Source: Maratus speciosus
Lineage: Eukaryota; Arthropoda; Arachnida; Araneae; Salticidae
Direction: 5' to 3'
Length of the DNA stretch: 64,000 nt
Assembly: GCA_963932465.1 (NCBI GenBank)
Contig: OZ010786.1
Coordinates: 598,909,038-598,973,037, forward strand
Within the stretch, counting starts at the first letter, position 1. Each line of letters begins with the position of its first letter. This document shows, piece after piece, positions 11,584-24,795 of this stretch. The translations under genes were made by a program, and so were the position numbers. A model generated the notes under the pieces. The model was not told the DNA's origin, did no database searches, and saw nothing but the letters and a program-made list of their open reading frames with translations.

Positions 11584-12649
11584 AAAGTTTGCTAGTTGAC
11601 CATTATTCTCAGTTCCTTTGTAATTTTTTAATTGCTATTAAGTTAAATAAAATTACAATTATAATGACGCCAATTTGATGATGATTATTTCTTGGCAATT
11701 TTTCAACAATAAAAATATTACCATAAATTTTATTAATATATTTAATTTCAATCACTTTACAAAAAATATACATTAATAATTATTATTTGAATATAAATCA
11801 CACGATCAGAAACGTAAAAAAATAATTCATTTCAGCTCTTCTTTTTATAATATCATTTTTTATTATTATGACGGTCAATCAATATATAATCACTGACATC
11901 CATAATATTATTATTATTATAATTATTATTTTCCTTGCATAAAAACTATTGTGATGTAATAATTCTTTTATAATAAATAATTTAGTTGAAATGTTTTATT
12001 TATAAATCAATGAAGTTTGATAACCCCAAAACAATTGTTTTTATTTAACTTTGCAATATTTACAGTTTACATAATAAAAGCATATCAGAATTCTGGTGTC
12101 GCCATCTTTTGACGCAATTGCGTACTACATTTTGTCTCTTATTCGGAAAAAAAACCTAACGCTTTTCGCCGCTTTGAAAGAATCTCTTGTGACTAGAGGT
12201 CTATTTCGCAAATATTAAGAAAATTACTGCATACAAAAATATTAAAATGGGTAGTATTATAGAGAAATGTTTGATAAAAACGTTGAAGTAGACAGTTTTT
12301 AAATCGAAGAATTATTTTAAGAGATATTTAATGTTAAATCTGGATAAAATTGTCTCATTAAAAAAGTCTCATAGGAAAAAAAATATACATGGGAATTTAA
12401 TCATTTTCATTCAACTTAATCATTCAATAGAAACTCGAAGTTTGCAGAGTGCATTTATTATTTTTAACTTGCCTAATTTTTTGATGGTTTATTTCAATTT
12501 TAAATTAAAATTTTCAGAATTTCTAGAGATATTTTTTACATATTTTAGAAAAGGTTATTTTAAATTGTTGCCAATTGTTAAAACAGCGCAAAGAATAATA
12601 TATCCTTTAAATTAAAAATTTATTCACACATGACTATTATAAACAGAAA
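11584..12649. other. Intron sequence, no recognised feature
   Basis: Very AT-rich with ATTATT microsatellite-like stretches near 11905-11930. A 94-codon frame at 12331-12615 is Ile/Phe/Lys-rich with no motif and is regarded as chance. Confidence 0.5.
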
Positions 12650-12960
12650 AAAATCCTTTTAAATTAGAATTAAATGATAACGTGTTAAAAGCAGGAAAAT
12701 ATTAAACATTACGTCATAAAAATTGTTTTTACACATGCTTACTTAAAATGAAAGAAAATTATAAAATAATCAATTATTTTCAAATTAGAATTAAATGATT
12801 ACGCATTAAAAGCAGGAAAACATTGAAAATTACGTCATAAAAATTATATTTACACGTGATTAAAAGAAAAAGAAAATTTTTAAATAATAAATTCATTGAT
12901 ATGTGTTAAAAGCCATAAATGGAGGAAATTACATCATATTGGCCAAAGTGGCCAAATAAT
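12650..12960 (+). repeat. ~121-bp tandem repeat, two clear units and a weaker third
   Basis: AAATTAGAATTAAATGATAA at 12661 recurs at 12782. GTTAAAAGCAGGAAAA and ATTACGTCATAAAAATT recur in the same order with 121-bp spacing. A third, more diverged unit (TGTTAAAAGCC..GGAAATTACATCAT) follows at about 12900. Confidence 0.75.
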
Positions 12961-13396
12961 AATATTGCAAAACAGTTTAAATTAAAAAATATATTTATAT
13001 GAGAGATTTATTTCAAATTTCGAGATGATATTTTTAACTATAGTTGCCAATTTTAAGGTAGCACAAATAATAATATTATCTTTCTAATAATAAAAATATT
13101 TTCAGTTGAATGTTACAAAGAGAAAGGAAAGTTTGGTGAAAATTATGTCAGATTTAAAACGTTACATTTAAAATCTCTTATTTAAAATCATTTTCTTATA
13201 GCGTTGTTAAAAAATACCATAAAGCAAAGACTCTGTTGACTTAGTTCCTTTTATATTTGGTAATTTTCAAATGTTTAACTAATCTTATTTAATCAAGCAC
13301 GGAAACAGCAACTAACATCAGCTGATTTGGTCTTGAAATCCCTCAGTAAAAGGGAAACCCGTTTATAGTAAGATCGCCATTGATTTTTTAATTATA
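12961..13396. other. Intron sequence, no recognised feature
   Basis: AT-rich filler between the tandem repeat and the MITE at 13397; nothing paired or coding seen. Confidence 0.45.
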
Positions 13397-13883
13397 CAGA
13401 GCAGCCTCGATTATCCAAGCTAATTGGGACTGTTAGTAAATCGGAATCGGAAATCTCGGATAATAGAAACTGTGTGTAAAAACTCGCCGTGCTTGCGAAT
13501 TTAACATCTCTTTTAAAAAAATATATAGAACGTTTTTTAAATAATAAAAATAAATATATGTAAAGTTCTGTTTCACAGCTTAACAAATTTAAAAAGAAAA
13601 TCAACTACCAGTAGTAAATTTTAAAATGCAAATTGAAAAATTTACGAAAGTTCACACAGCCACTGGAAACAAAGCATTGTTCGCTAATGACTTCTCAGGG
13701 TCCAATGTTTCTTTGGAGTTTAGTGCTTTTGGGGGCAGAAGGGCCTGTATAGCACGGACAGTGAGCTAAAGAGTGTGGTTATTTTTAAGGCTCATTCAAA
13801 AGGGAAAAAAAATCAGACTTTCTTATCGGCTCGGTTAACAGAAACCTCGATTAATCGAAGATCAGTTAATCCAGGTTCTACTA
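13397..13883. mobile_element. Tigger/pogo-type MITE
   Basis: The left end CAGAGCAGCCTCGATTATCC and the reverse complement of the right end, TAGTAGAACCTGGATTAACT, are related inverted repeats of the CAGTAGAACCTCGATTA type used by Tigger elements. TA flanks both ends. Both subterminal regions contain TCGGAT/TCGATTAATCGA words. No transposase. Confidence 0.65.
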
Positions 13884-15021
13884 TAATTCAATCTTCCGTA
13901 ATCTTTTTAAAGCAGATCAAATTAATGGACTTAAGCACAAAGTCACATAGCTGATAACTGCCATGCTTGTTGGCCACCTTTTTTTCCAAAAAGTTTGCTT
14001 CACCTTATTCAATTAATGAGATATCTCCGATAAAATAAGTCACATTTCCCCGTTCTAAAATACTGGTATCCAAAAATCGTAGCATGTAACTGACACTACA
14101 AGTACTCATGGAACTAGACTATTTTAAGTCTGATTTTTATTATAGACTATATAAAATTATTAAAATATATATATTATGATAGGAACTAGCAGGCTTCGTC
14201 CGCTATTTACGTTACGGATATAAAAATCATGTTTTTTTTTAGGGAAAAAGAAATAAAAACCTATTTGACGATAGGTTTATAAAGACACATTTTGTATTTG
14301 TTATATTTCCGGGGATGAGGAGGGGGGGGGGACTATTTTGATTAAATATCGCAATTAGTCCACATGGCAGATATAATTATGATAGACACTAGCGGGCTTC
14401 GCCCCTCTATGGCGGCTTATAGGTCCAGCTTCCATAACTCAGAAACTACCTTTCGGACATCAATGCAACAGATTCCAAACGTTATAATTAACTTAATAAT
14501 CACCCTATATAGCATTAAAGTAAATTTATGAGTACTGCATACTATTTTTTTATCATAATTTCTGAAGAGAAAAAATTATTTCAGTTCCATTCTTAGGTAC
14601 TGGTCTGAAAAATTTTGAAAAAGGGGGGAAGGAGGGGACATGAGACTGCTGTTTGTCAAACAACACAACGGGGTCTGGCTTATTCAACTTGGTTTTTGAT
14701 GACTTCAATTGGAAGGTGGTTTGTTTAAAAGAGTGCGTTCCCTGCCCCATGAAAATTGGAACTATTGGTGCACCATCTATGTAAGGATTTAATAATTATA
14801 AATTAACATTTTGGATTTATTAATTTAAGGATAAAGTGTTTTTAAAGGAATATCAAATGAAACCCTCTGTGCGATCTGCGATTATACTTACCCAGTTGTT
14901 TTTATATACAAACTGCTATAAGGAAAATTGTAATAAAATAGTAAAAATTAAATCTGCATTAAATTCCATAAGTATCTTTTTTTTAATCATTTTATCACTA
15001 ACCTCAAAAAAATAATGATAG
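13884..15021. other. Intron sequence with recurring CTAGCGGGCTTCG motif
   Basis: GAACTAGCAGGCTTCGTCCG (about 14181) and CACTAGCGGGCTTCGCCCC (about 14388) are two related motifs about 205 bp apart, probably ends of eroded repeats. A G-run lies near 14322-14330. No gene is seen; the 65-codon minus frame at 14553-14750 has no motif. Confidence 0.45.
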
Positions 15022-16154
15022 CAATGCAAAAACCCTTGACGGGTTAAAAGTTTCTGATGCAGCACTTTATCTTATGCTCTAAGAATTTTAAATATGGAAC
15101 TTAAAAATACTGATATCAAATTTTGAGTGACGTTATGCTATTTCTTAAAAAATATATTTGTATTTATTTCATCATTTTATTTTTGTTTTATTTATAATCG
15201 CATGTGCAAAAGTTATGTTCAACATGAAAAGCTGCATAAAATTTTATTCGCTGTTGCTTTATCATTTACATCTCTCATAAATTCAAAATATGAGTTTTAA
15301 AAGATATGATATAAAATTTAAGTGACTCCTTGATGTGACTTTAAAAGGTTTGTTTTAAAATTCAATTTAAATTATTTTTGACTTGGTTAAAATATTTTTT
15401 TACATCTACACAATACTTTTAATTTTCCAGTTCACTGTTAAATATATCACTTTCATTGAATCTATACTATGCATTGAAATGTATTTATTTCAATAAATTG
15501 ATTTATCTTTTGTGTTACGCTATTCAAAATTGTGAGTAAGATTTATGTAAATAGTTTCTTTGCGTCATTGTGTCCAAACTACATAAAATATATGAAAAAG
15601 GATAGTTTGACGCAAATAAACCATTTACATAAATCTTACTCACAATTTTGAATAGCGTGACACAAAAGATAAATCAATTTATTGAAATAAATACATTTCA
15701 ATGCATAGTATAGATTCAATGAAAGTGATATATTTAACAGTGAATTGGAAAATTAAAAGTATTGTGTAGATGTAAAAAAAATATTTTAACCAAGTCAAAA
15801 ATAATTTAAATTGAATTTTAAAACAAACCTTTTAAAGTCACATCAAGGCGTCACTTAAATTTTATATCATATCTTTTAAAACTCATATTTTGAATTTATG
15901 AGAGATGTAAATGATAAAGCAACAGCGAATAAAATTTTATGCAGCTTTTCATGTTGAACATAACTTTTGCACATGCGATTATAAATAAAACAAAAATAAA
16001 ATGATGAAATAAATACAAATATATTTTTTAAGAAATAGCATAACGTCACTCAAAATTTGATATCAGTATTTTTAAGTTCCATATTTAAAATTCTTAGAGC
16101 ATAAGATAAAGTGCTGCGTCAGAAACTTTTAACCCGTCAAGGGTTTTTGCATTG
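15022..16154. repeat. Large near-perfect inverted repeat, 546-bp arms
   Basis: The left arm 15022-15567 and right arm 16154-15609 are reverse complements of equal length around a 41-bp spacer (15568-15608). Reading both arms outward I noticed fewer than ten differences, for example GTTTCTGATGCAGC versus GTTTCTGACGCAGC and GACTCCTTGATG versus GACGCCTTGATG, so identity is roughly 98%. The arms contain no coding frame and I found no further copy in the window. The unit could be a foldback element or a local inverted duplication. Lying in an intron, it would be transcribed as a long hairpin with the V-ATPase pre-mRNA. Confidence 0.93.
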
Positions 16155-16369
16155 ATTGTGATTACTTAGTATCAGGCAACAGATTGAAGAGTATTTAGTA
16201 TATTTTTGATATATGGGCCTTGGCGAGTGAAGTGAATTTTACGTATATTTACTGGCAAACTATTTATTTTTCATATACATATAAGCATTTTTTTCAATAT
16301 TTATTTCATTTATTTATATAAGGAAGAGCTATTTATCTACCTTTAAATAAGAACAGAAATAATTTGTGG

Positions 16370-16900
16370 TTCTACCTGATTATCCCATAGACCAAAAAAA
16401 TTATCGCCAAACTATAAGATTAAATGCCAATAATGGGTGATCGTAAATGTCAAATTTACTTGACATTAAACACTTTACGCATGTTTGTTACGTCATCAGG
16501 TGATTTTTAATTCGATATTTACGTTTCTTCGCGATCTGCTGCAATTTTTTGACATTCCATTTTTGACCTATAATACTAAAGTAATTTATACCTTCATTTC
16601 AATAAAGTTTATTCGGATTTCGTATAACAATTTTTGAATTTTTCGGGTATTTTGTATGTCATTTTTAGTGTATTTTAGTGATTTTCTACCAATTTTCCCC
16701 ATTAATGAAAGACGTTGATAGAAGTTGAATCAGCTTTCAATCTTCGAGTACAATATATAATTTTTCTTTCTCTTTTCGAAATTTGTGCAGCGATTTAAAA
16801 TTTTTTCGCAATATCTTATTGTGATTTTCAGAGGTTTTTCGCAATTCTTTCATTTTTATTTATCAACTAGCTAACTTGCCCGGGTACATAAAAAAACTGC
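16370..16900 (+). repeat. MITE-related and Helitron-related repeat fragments
   Basis: 16379-16520 (TTATCCCATAGACC, TAAGATTAAATGCC, TGATCGTAAATGTCA, CATCAGGTGATTTTTA) matches the MITE at 56560-56832 in order and orientation. 16600-16880 shares GTTTATTCGGATTTCGT with 9462-9515. It ends at CAACTAGCTAACTTGCCCG, a CTAG-containing end motif. Boundaries are uncertain. Confidence 0.55.
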
Positions 16901-17955
16901 ACGAAAATCTATATTCACCAGGTTTTATAACAGACGATATTCTTATTTAGCACATATTAATTTCAATTTCTTTTTCAGTTTTCATGAGAAAATGACAATA
17001 AAAGCATACTGTAATCTACTATTTTCCATAGAGTAAAGAGAAAGAATAGAGATGAAGTGTGGTGGCGCCAAAACTGTAACCCTAAAATCTGCTTTGTTCG
17101 GCCCAAACACAATCGTGTGCTTTCGTAAAAAAAAAAGAAAAAAAATTCTAGTAAAACAGTTTTTAATTCATAATACAATAAAATGCTACTTTAGAATGCA
17201 TAAATATATGCAGATCATTTTCATTTAGAGAAAAAAAAATGCACTGGAGATGTCAAAGAATTTGGTCCTTGATCCATGTACTTGTTTTGTTTGGGCCAAA
17301 TGAGGGCATTTAAATTTGAGCGATAATGTGCATCATATTACAAACTGTTTTTACGGCATACTGCATCTCCATCTATCTCTTTCCTCCATGACTATTTTCC
17401 CTTTACTTTTAATAGAAATCGAATACTTCAGTTGCCACAATTATAAAATTGATATTAAAAACTATAAAAAATTTAATATCTCAAAAATAAATTGAGATAC
17501 AGATTTCAAACAAATTGCATTTAATAGTATATTTTTTCCCCTATACAACGATGTTAAAAGTGAAAATGTACGTGTAGAAATTTTAAAATTTGCTGTTGTG
17601 AAAATTGCAAAAGTTTAAAAAATTTCAAAGTGTTACCATTCACAGAATGACGTCAGCATTAAGCACAGATATGTTTGTCCTTTATAATATAGATACATAC
17701 TTGTCGACTGTTTTCAAGATGGAATAAAATTTTCAATCACTGTGTGTGTTTTTAATGTTTGACAGTTTTAAAATACTGAAATTATTTGAAAAAACTCTAG
17801 TTAAAAATTATACATGTGCAAGATTTTAAACATAACATTTGCAATTTCTTAACAACTTTTCTTCTGTTTATTTGCATACTGGTAGATGTTTAAATAATTT
17901 TGAAAACTAATGCCAAACAAAATCTAAAAATTTACATTTACCTACTATATTAATA
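16901..17955. other. Intron sequence, no recognised feature
   Basis: AT-rich sequence; I see no paired termini, tRNA boxes or coding motif. Confidence 0.5.
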
Positions 17956-18126
17956 CAATCAAACCTTGTTAACACGAACACACTTAATGCGAATTACTTT
18001 TAGCACGAACTGATTTCGATTGCCCCATCCAATTGCATGTGATGTATTTAAGTTCGGATAACACAAACTTTTAACACAAATAAAAAAAGCTTCCCTTTGA
18101 GAGTTCACATTAACGAGGTACAACTG
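17956..18126. mobile_element. Short Tigger-type MITE, TA target duplication
   Basis: The left end CAATCAAACCTTGTTAACAC and the reverse complement of the right end, CAGTTGTACCTCGTTAATGT, are inverted repeats. TA lies at 17954-17955 and 18127-18128. At 171 bp it is mostly termini, with TAACACAAAC and TAGCACGAAC words inside. It lies about 350 bp downstream of the last visible V-ATPase A exon. Confidence 0.78.
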
Positions 18127-18480
18127 TATTAATAATACAAAGAATTGAAACAACAACTTAATAACATCAGGGTAGCATTTTAAAATTTACAACAATTTTT
18201 TTTTTTTTTTTAATCAAGCAAAAACTCAGCTTGATTTTTTTTTATGTATGAAATAATTTTTAAACATTCATTTTATAAGAATTATAAAAAAGAATTTTAA
18301 GTAGTTTTTAGTCTATCTTAAGAGTGAGGTGATGAAAGAAAAGTTAAAATAAGCAGGATTGTTTTACGTCGAAAAGTGTTTTAAATTAAATAAAATTTTG
18401 TAAAGACAGACTTTAGCTCACATTCATGCACACTTAATAGATAAGAATAAATTACACAGGCAACATAAGAAGCAGCATAC

Positions 18481-18540
18481 CTTTCCTACTAGCTGCACAA
18501 TTTCAGCCAAATCTTCTTCTTCTTGGAGGATCTGTTGACA
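18481..18540 (-). CDS. ATP6V1A: V-ATPase subunit A, small C-terminal-domain exon (last one visible)
   Basis: A 20-codon exon, phase 0 at both ends, with acceptor CTTTTTACAG and donor AAG|GTATGC. It encodes CQQILQEEEDLAEIVQLVGK. The segment ILQEEEDLAEIVQLVGK is identical or nearly so across animal A subunits. The first three residues (CQQ) replace the common A/V-K-E and keep family length, which supports this acceptor over an AG nine bases further in. The expected continuation ASLAETDKITLEV was not found anywhere from 1 to 18480. Confidence 0.95.
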
Positions 18541-19895
18541 CTGTAAAAAGAATACAATTATAATACGATCAAAAGAAAAACACAGTTCAAAAAATGTAAT
18601 AATTCTGCAACATTAAAATGATACCCAACTTATGATGAAATTTCAAACTATAATAGCCTTCAAACTTATTAAAATTGTGACTGTAAAGGGATTTAGAGAG
18701 TTTTATTTATTATCATTATTATGCCTTATAATAGCTATGAAGACAGTTTCTCCTCTAATAAAGGTAAATTTTAGATAATATCAAGACATGACCAGTACAT
18801 TCTATTTTTCTAATAAGATGTAAATGTATTAAGAAATACAACATGAATGAATATTCCATGACAAGTTCTACATAAGACAATATTTTTAATAACAAGACCC
18901 AACAGTCTTTAAACATTCTTCAGGATAAAATGAGCTTCAAATCATATGCAAATCTTCTTTTTTCAGTTTTGATTTAAAAGAAAATAAGTACAGAAGACAG
19001 TAAATATGCGTTAATATAACTCTTCTAGTTTTGAATACATGCATGCACATATGAAATTGTATGAAAATATGATGCAATATAAAATTGACGTCCATTTTAA
19101 ACAATTAAAAGTTTAAATATGACACTACATCATGTCTTTTTTCTAATAAAAATAATCATCAATTGCAATTTTATGGGGATTTTTCTGGCAGACTATAAAA
19201 TAAATTTTCAATTAATCAATCTTGTGTATAACTATGAAAATTCAGTTTTGACATTTTCATTTATTTAATCAAAAAAAGATAAATGTTGCCATGTTTCAGA
19301 TGCAAAAGTCCTATATGCACTAGCAGTCAAAATTTTATTTTTGTTTCTAAAATTTAAATGAAAATCCCCCCCCCCCCCCTCTAGCCTACCCACTATTACT
19401 GCTTATTCTATTATTATTTTTAAGACAGTTCTTAAAATAAACAATTTAATGAGAACTTCTTTTACACTATTCAGGAGTGTTTGCAGCCCAATTCTCCTGA
19501 AATTGCATCAAATAAAAATTTTTAAAAATTGGTGCCTATAATTAATATTTTTATGGTTATTTTCACTGTAAAAAATAAAATGCATAAACAAACACACTAT
19601 ATACACACTAATATGAAAGATACCAACAATAAAATACTTTATGAATATACTCTTCTAACAAAAGAAAACCTCATATTGGTAATGATAAAAAAATATAGCT
19701 ACATGGTTGAGTTTTTATTATCTGCCAAATTTAGAGACATTAGAGATTTATACTAAAATTTTCAATATTTATTTCCTATTTATATTACATTAAAAATTGT
19801 TCTGTATTCTACAAGAGTACTATTTTAATATAAAACTTATATGACACAAACTTATATAAAACATATATGACACATAAAAAGGAGAAAATTCTTAC
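18541..19895 (-). other. Intron between the last two visible exons
   Basis: 1355-bp intron, GTAAGA to TTTACAG on the minus strand. It contains a C-run at 19370-19379 but no recognisable transposon. A 75-codon plus-strand frame at 19529-19756 is Lys/Asn/Ile-rich without motif. Confidence 0.6.
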
Positions 19896-20103
19896 TTTTG
19901 TCCGAAGAGCCACAAAGTCTTGGAAGTGTTTGTCATAATGCTCATCTAGTGCCCTTGTATATTTACTGTAAGAGATTAGCCAATTGATGGAAGGAAAATG
20001 TTTCCTCTGAGCTAACCTTTTATCTAATCCCCAGAATACTTGTACAATACCCAAGGTAGCTGAAGTGACAGGGTCTGAAAAGTCGCCACCAGGAGGGGAA
20101 ACA
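19896..20103 (-). CDS. ATP6V1A: V-ATPase subunit A, exon joining the ATPase core to the C-terminal domain
   Basis: One base completes Ala, then 69 codons to AAA|GTAAGA; acceptor TTCTTTTTTCAG. Motifs in order are [60 protein letters not shown] and a VALRTK end. [10 protein letters not shown] contributes to the nucleotide pocket in family structures. FPSINWL marks the start of the C-terminal helical domain, which contacts the central stalk. Residues such as [10 protein letters not shown] differ modestly from insect and human forms, as expected for a diverged arthropod orthologue. Confidence 0.97.
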
Positions 20104-21536
<1,433 letters not shown>

Positions 21537-21779
21537 TCATTAATCATGACACAAAATGGATAAGGAGAGAGATTTTTATATAACGTAAAATAAAAATAAA
21601 CTTGTGACAAAAAATAAAACATACCAATTCGATTTCTTACAGAATATTTTATAAGAAATGGGTTTCACAAAAATCAATAAAAGCATCTATTTTATTATTA
21701 ACTTAGTTAATATAATTAAACTTAAATATATAAGATTAATTAGTCAAACTTGAGTAAACTTTTCCAAGAGAATAAAAAG

Positions 21780-21965
21780 TATCTAGGCCAGGATTTGAAC
21801 CTGGGACCTTGGCTATGTGCAGCAATACTTTGCCATTGAGCTACCTGGATGACATAATGTTGGTCATCAGTATCAGGTCAGATATCATCTGGGCAGCTCA
21901 ATGGCAGAGGATTGGTACATACAGCCAAGGTCCCAGGTACGAATCCTAGATATCCAGATACTTTT
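21780..21965. repeat. Head-to-head pair of tRNA-like sequences
   Basis: The minus copy (about 21850-21781) reads GTAGCTCAATGGCAAAGTAT, then AGGTCCCAGGTTCAAATCCT. The plus copy (about 21888-21965) reads GCAGCTCAATGGCAGAGGAT, then AAGGTCCCAGGTACGAATCC. Both have Ala/Val-like A and B boxes, and they face each other across about 40 bp, with AAGTATCTAG and CCAGATACTT at the outer edges. The plus copy continues into CTTTTCACTTTGTTAG, a relative of the tail after the tRNA-like head at 10491. B-box substitutions and unpaired acceptors argue against functional tRNAs. Confidence 0.75.
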
Positions 21966-23267
21966 CACTTTGTTAGAAAAATTTATTCAACTTTGACCTC
22001 CATCTAATAAATATCAGTTATAAAGGCTTATTTGCATGTACAAAGTTGCCAAGTTCCAGAGGGCAAAAATCAGGAGATTTTTAAAAAGAATTCAGGAGGC
22101 TTTCCAATATATATATATATTTTTTTAAGCAAAAAATAATTTAGTTCATTTTAAATATTATAATATATATCAAATTTAAAAACGCTTTCAATTAAGTAAA
22201 TGACATAAAATATGTTTTAAAACAATTTTAAATTTATTATATCAATTTTCTCATAAAAATATACAATTATGAAAGTTATGAATAATTCTTTGTTAAAGAA
22301 ATTAATAAAACAAATTAACTGATCCACAACGATTGCATTAACAAAATTAGTTTCCAGCATGAAGTTACAATTTGTTATAAAATTAATGGTATCAAATTTT
22401 GCATTTAAAAATGAAAATTTGTGCATAGCAAGAATCAAAGTTTTAAAGAACCATCATATATATTTGATCTGAACTATCATATCAAATAGCTAATCAAACA
22501 CAGAAGAAATAAATGTTTCAGATTTTTCTAGCATATTTAAATATAAACTACAAACGAGAAAAATTGCGTTAGAACATCAGGAGAAATAGATTAAAAATCA
22601 GGAGTATGGAAAATCGAGCAAAACTCAGGAGACTTGGCAAGTTTGCATGTACATAATTAAATATTTAAACTCCATTTAAATCATCACATGAGTGATGTGC
22701 CTTAATATAAACGCTTAAGCCCTGCCTCCCTCTCTCTATCTTTTACAAAAAGAATTAGTTTTGCACAGAGAGATGGGGGGAGATTTTTTCTATTACATTT
22801 CAATGGTAAAATAAGCTCAACTATAGTTAGAATGAATGCCACCTTTTAAATAGTTTCCTTAACACCATTTAGCAATCTTGTATTTTAAAAACTTTAAATC
22901 TTTTATTTGTCCCCATTTGTGCACTTTCTTAAATATTTATAAATCTTGCACATTTAAAAGATAATTTTTTTCTTAATTGATAAAATATTAATTCTGAACA
23001 TTATTATTGTAACAATTTCAATTCAATTTTTATTTCAAATGACTTTTTATGCTCCTCTACAATGGTTAAATAGTTACAGGAGATCCTGCAAACTATGCAA
23101 TTTGAAATTATTGGTTTACTCAAAATGGGAGAAAAAGGAGGCGTAAACTTATCAAAGAAAGACTGTGCTCCCTATATTGCTGTTTATTTTGATTAAACTA
23201 AACTGCATGACTAATAACACACTTTCAAAATTGAAAATAGTTATAAATTCTTGAAAGAATACTTTAT
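21966..23267 (-). other. Intron sequence, no recognised gene
   Basis: Continuation of the 2.4-kb intron; AT-rich. CAGGAGATTTTTAAAAAGA (22071) and ATCAGGAGAAATAGATTAAA (22578) are loosely similar flanking blocks. A 73-codon minus frame at 22217-22438 has no motif. Confidence 0.45.
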
Positions 23268-23560
23268 TTTAATGACTCCTACATATAATTTAGAATAATT
23301 TGTATAATTGCACAGAATTTTAAAAAGGGAAAACATAAGAAGTATAAGAAATATGTATGACAACTGCCCAGTTTACAAATATGAATTCTCCTCCACCAGT
23401 AAAATTGGAAAATATTGGAAGAATGTTTTGTGTTTTATTTTAATGACCCCTATACATAATTAGGAATAAATTGTACAAAAGATTGCATACATAATAAAAG
23501 AAATATGTATGGCACTGCCAAGTCTACAAATATGCATTCTACTACACCTGGATATTTTTA
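23268..23560 (+). repeat. ~167-bp tandem duplication in an intron
   Basis: TTTAATGACTCCTACATATAA, AAGAAATATGTATGACAACTG and TCTACAAATATG-type landmarks in the first unit (from 23268) recur in the second (from about 23435) in the same order. Identity looks like 80-85%, so it is an old duplication. Confidence 0.65.
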
Positions 23561-23854
23561 TTAAGATATTAATTTTGCAATATGTACACAACGTATAAGG
23601 CTATGCATTTGTAATGCATAAATTAACATTACATTATGCTGTGAAATATATTTGATTTATTTCTTAAATATTATTCACCTAGAAACAGCCTCTATGAAAA
23701 TTTTTGTAGATTTATTTCAGATAAGCCATTGATAAATGCAAAAGAAAGAAGAAAGCAAATTAAGTAATGCAAGAAGTATCATATGATATGACATTGAACA
23801 TGATTAAGCTTCTACATTTTACATAATTAAATCTAAAGTTTTTTTTCCTTAAGA

Positions 23855-24127
<273 letters not shown>

Positions 24128-24334
24128 TCATAATTTTACTAAAGAACTTTAAATGATTTTCTATGACAAGTAAGGTGCAAAATAAAGATTTACAATACTG
24201 CACTCTTTTTAGTACAGAATTTAACATAGTGTTAACCTAACAACAGTCTTAAACAACAAAAATTTTTTTATAATAATTTGAACTTTGGAGTTTCATACTT
24301 GTTACCTTAAATTATGAAAATTTAAAAATATTAC

Positions 24335-24443
24335 CTGTATATATAGAAGCTTCTCTAGCTGCTACAGGCATGTTTGATGTGTTTGCGACGAGAGCTGTAC
24401 GCTTCATAATGGATTCAACATTTCCTTCAATTTCAACCGTTAA
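24335..24443 (-). CDS. ATP6V1A: V-ATPase subunit A, nucleotide-binding domain exon
   Basis: Thirty-six codons plus one base: phase 0 start after ATTGTAG, phase 1 end at ACAG|GTAATA. It encodes [20 protein letters not shown] followed by [16 protein letters not shown], a block nearly invariant in animal A subunits. The split Gly codon (G|GT) is completed by the exon only 313 bp downstream, the shortest intron in the gene and the only one without a visible transposon. The upstream intron contains the hAT element at 24796-26682, whose end lies about 350 bp from this acceptor. Confidence 0.97.
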
Positions 24444-24795
24444 CTACAATATAAATAGTTCATATTATTGAACAGAATAAGATGTATATTTTAAAAGTTC
24501 TTAGGAAATTTCTTTTTTCAAGTGTATCAAAAGAAGAAAAAATCCCCCCTCTTGCAAAAATAACCCCATCCACTTTTTTTTACATGTAAAGATACCTTTC
24601 ACTGGTACCAAAAATGTAGTGAAATTGAAATAAATTTCTTTGCAGAATTGTTGTTTAAAAATAAAACATAATGATAAAAATGCTTTGCTGCCTAATAATT
24701 TTATTTTTAAATGCCGTCACATGTGAGGTTTTAAGATAACATGAATTATTTTTTGGAAAAAGTCAGTTTTCTCCAAATTCTTGCTTAATTGGCTG

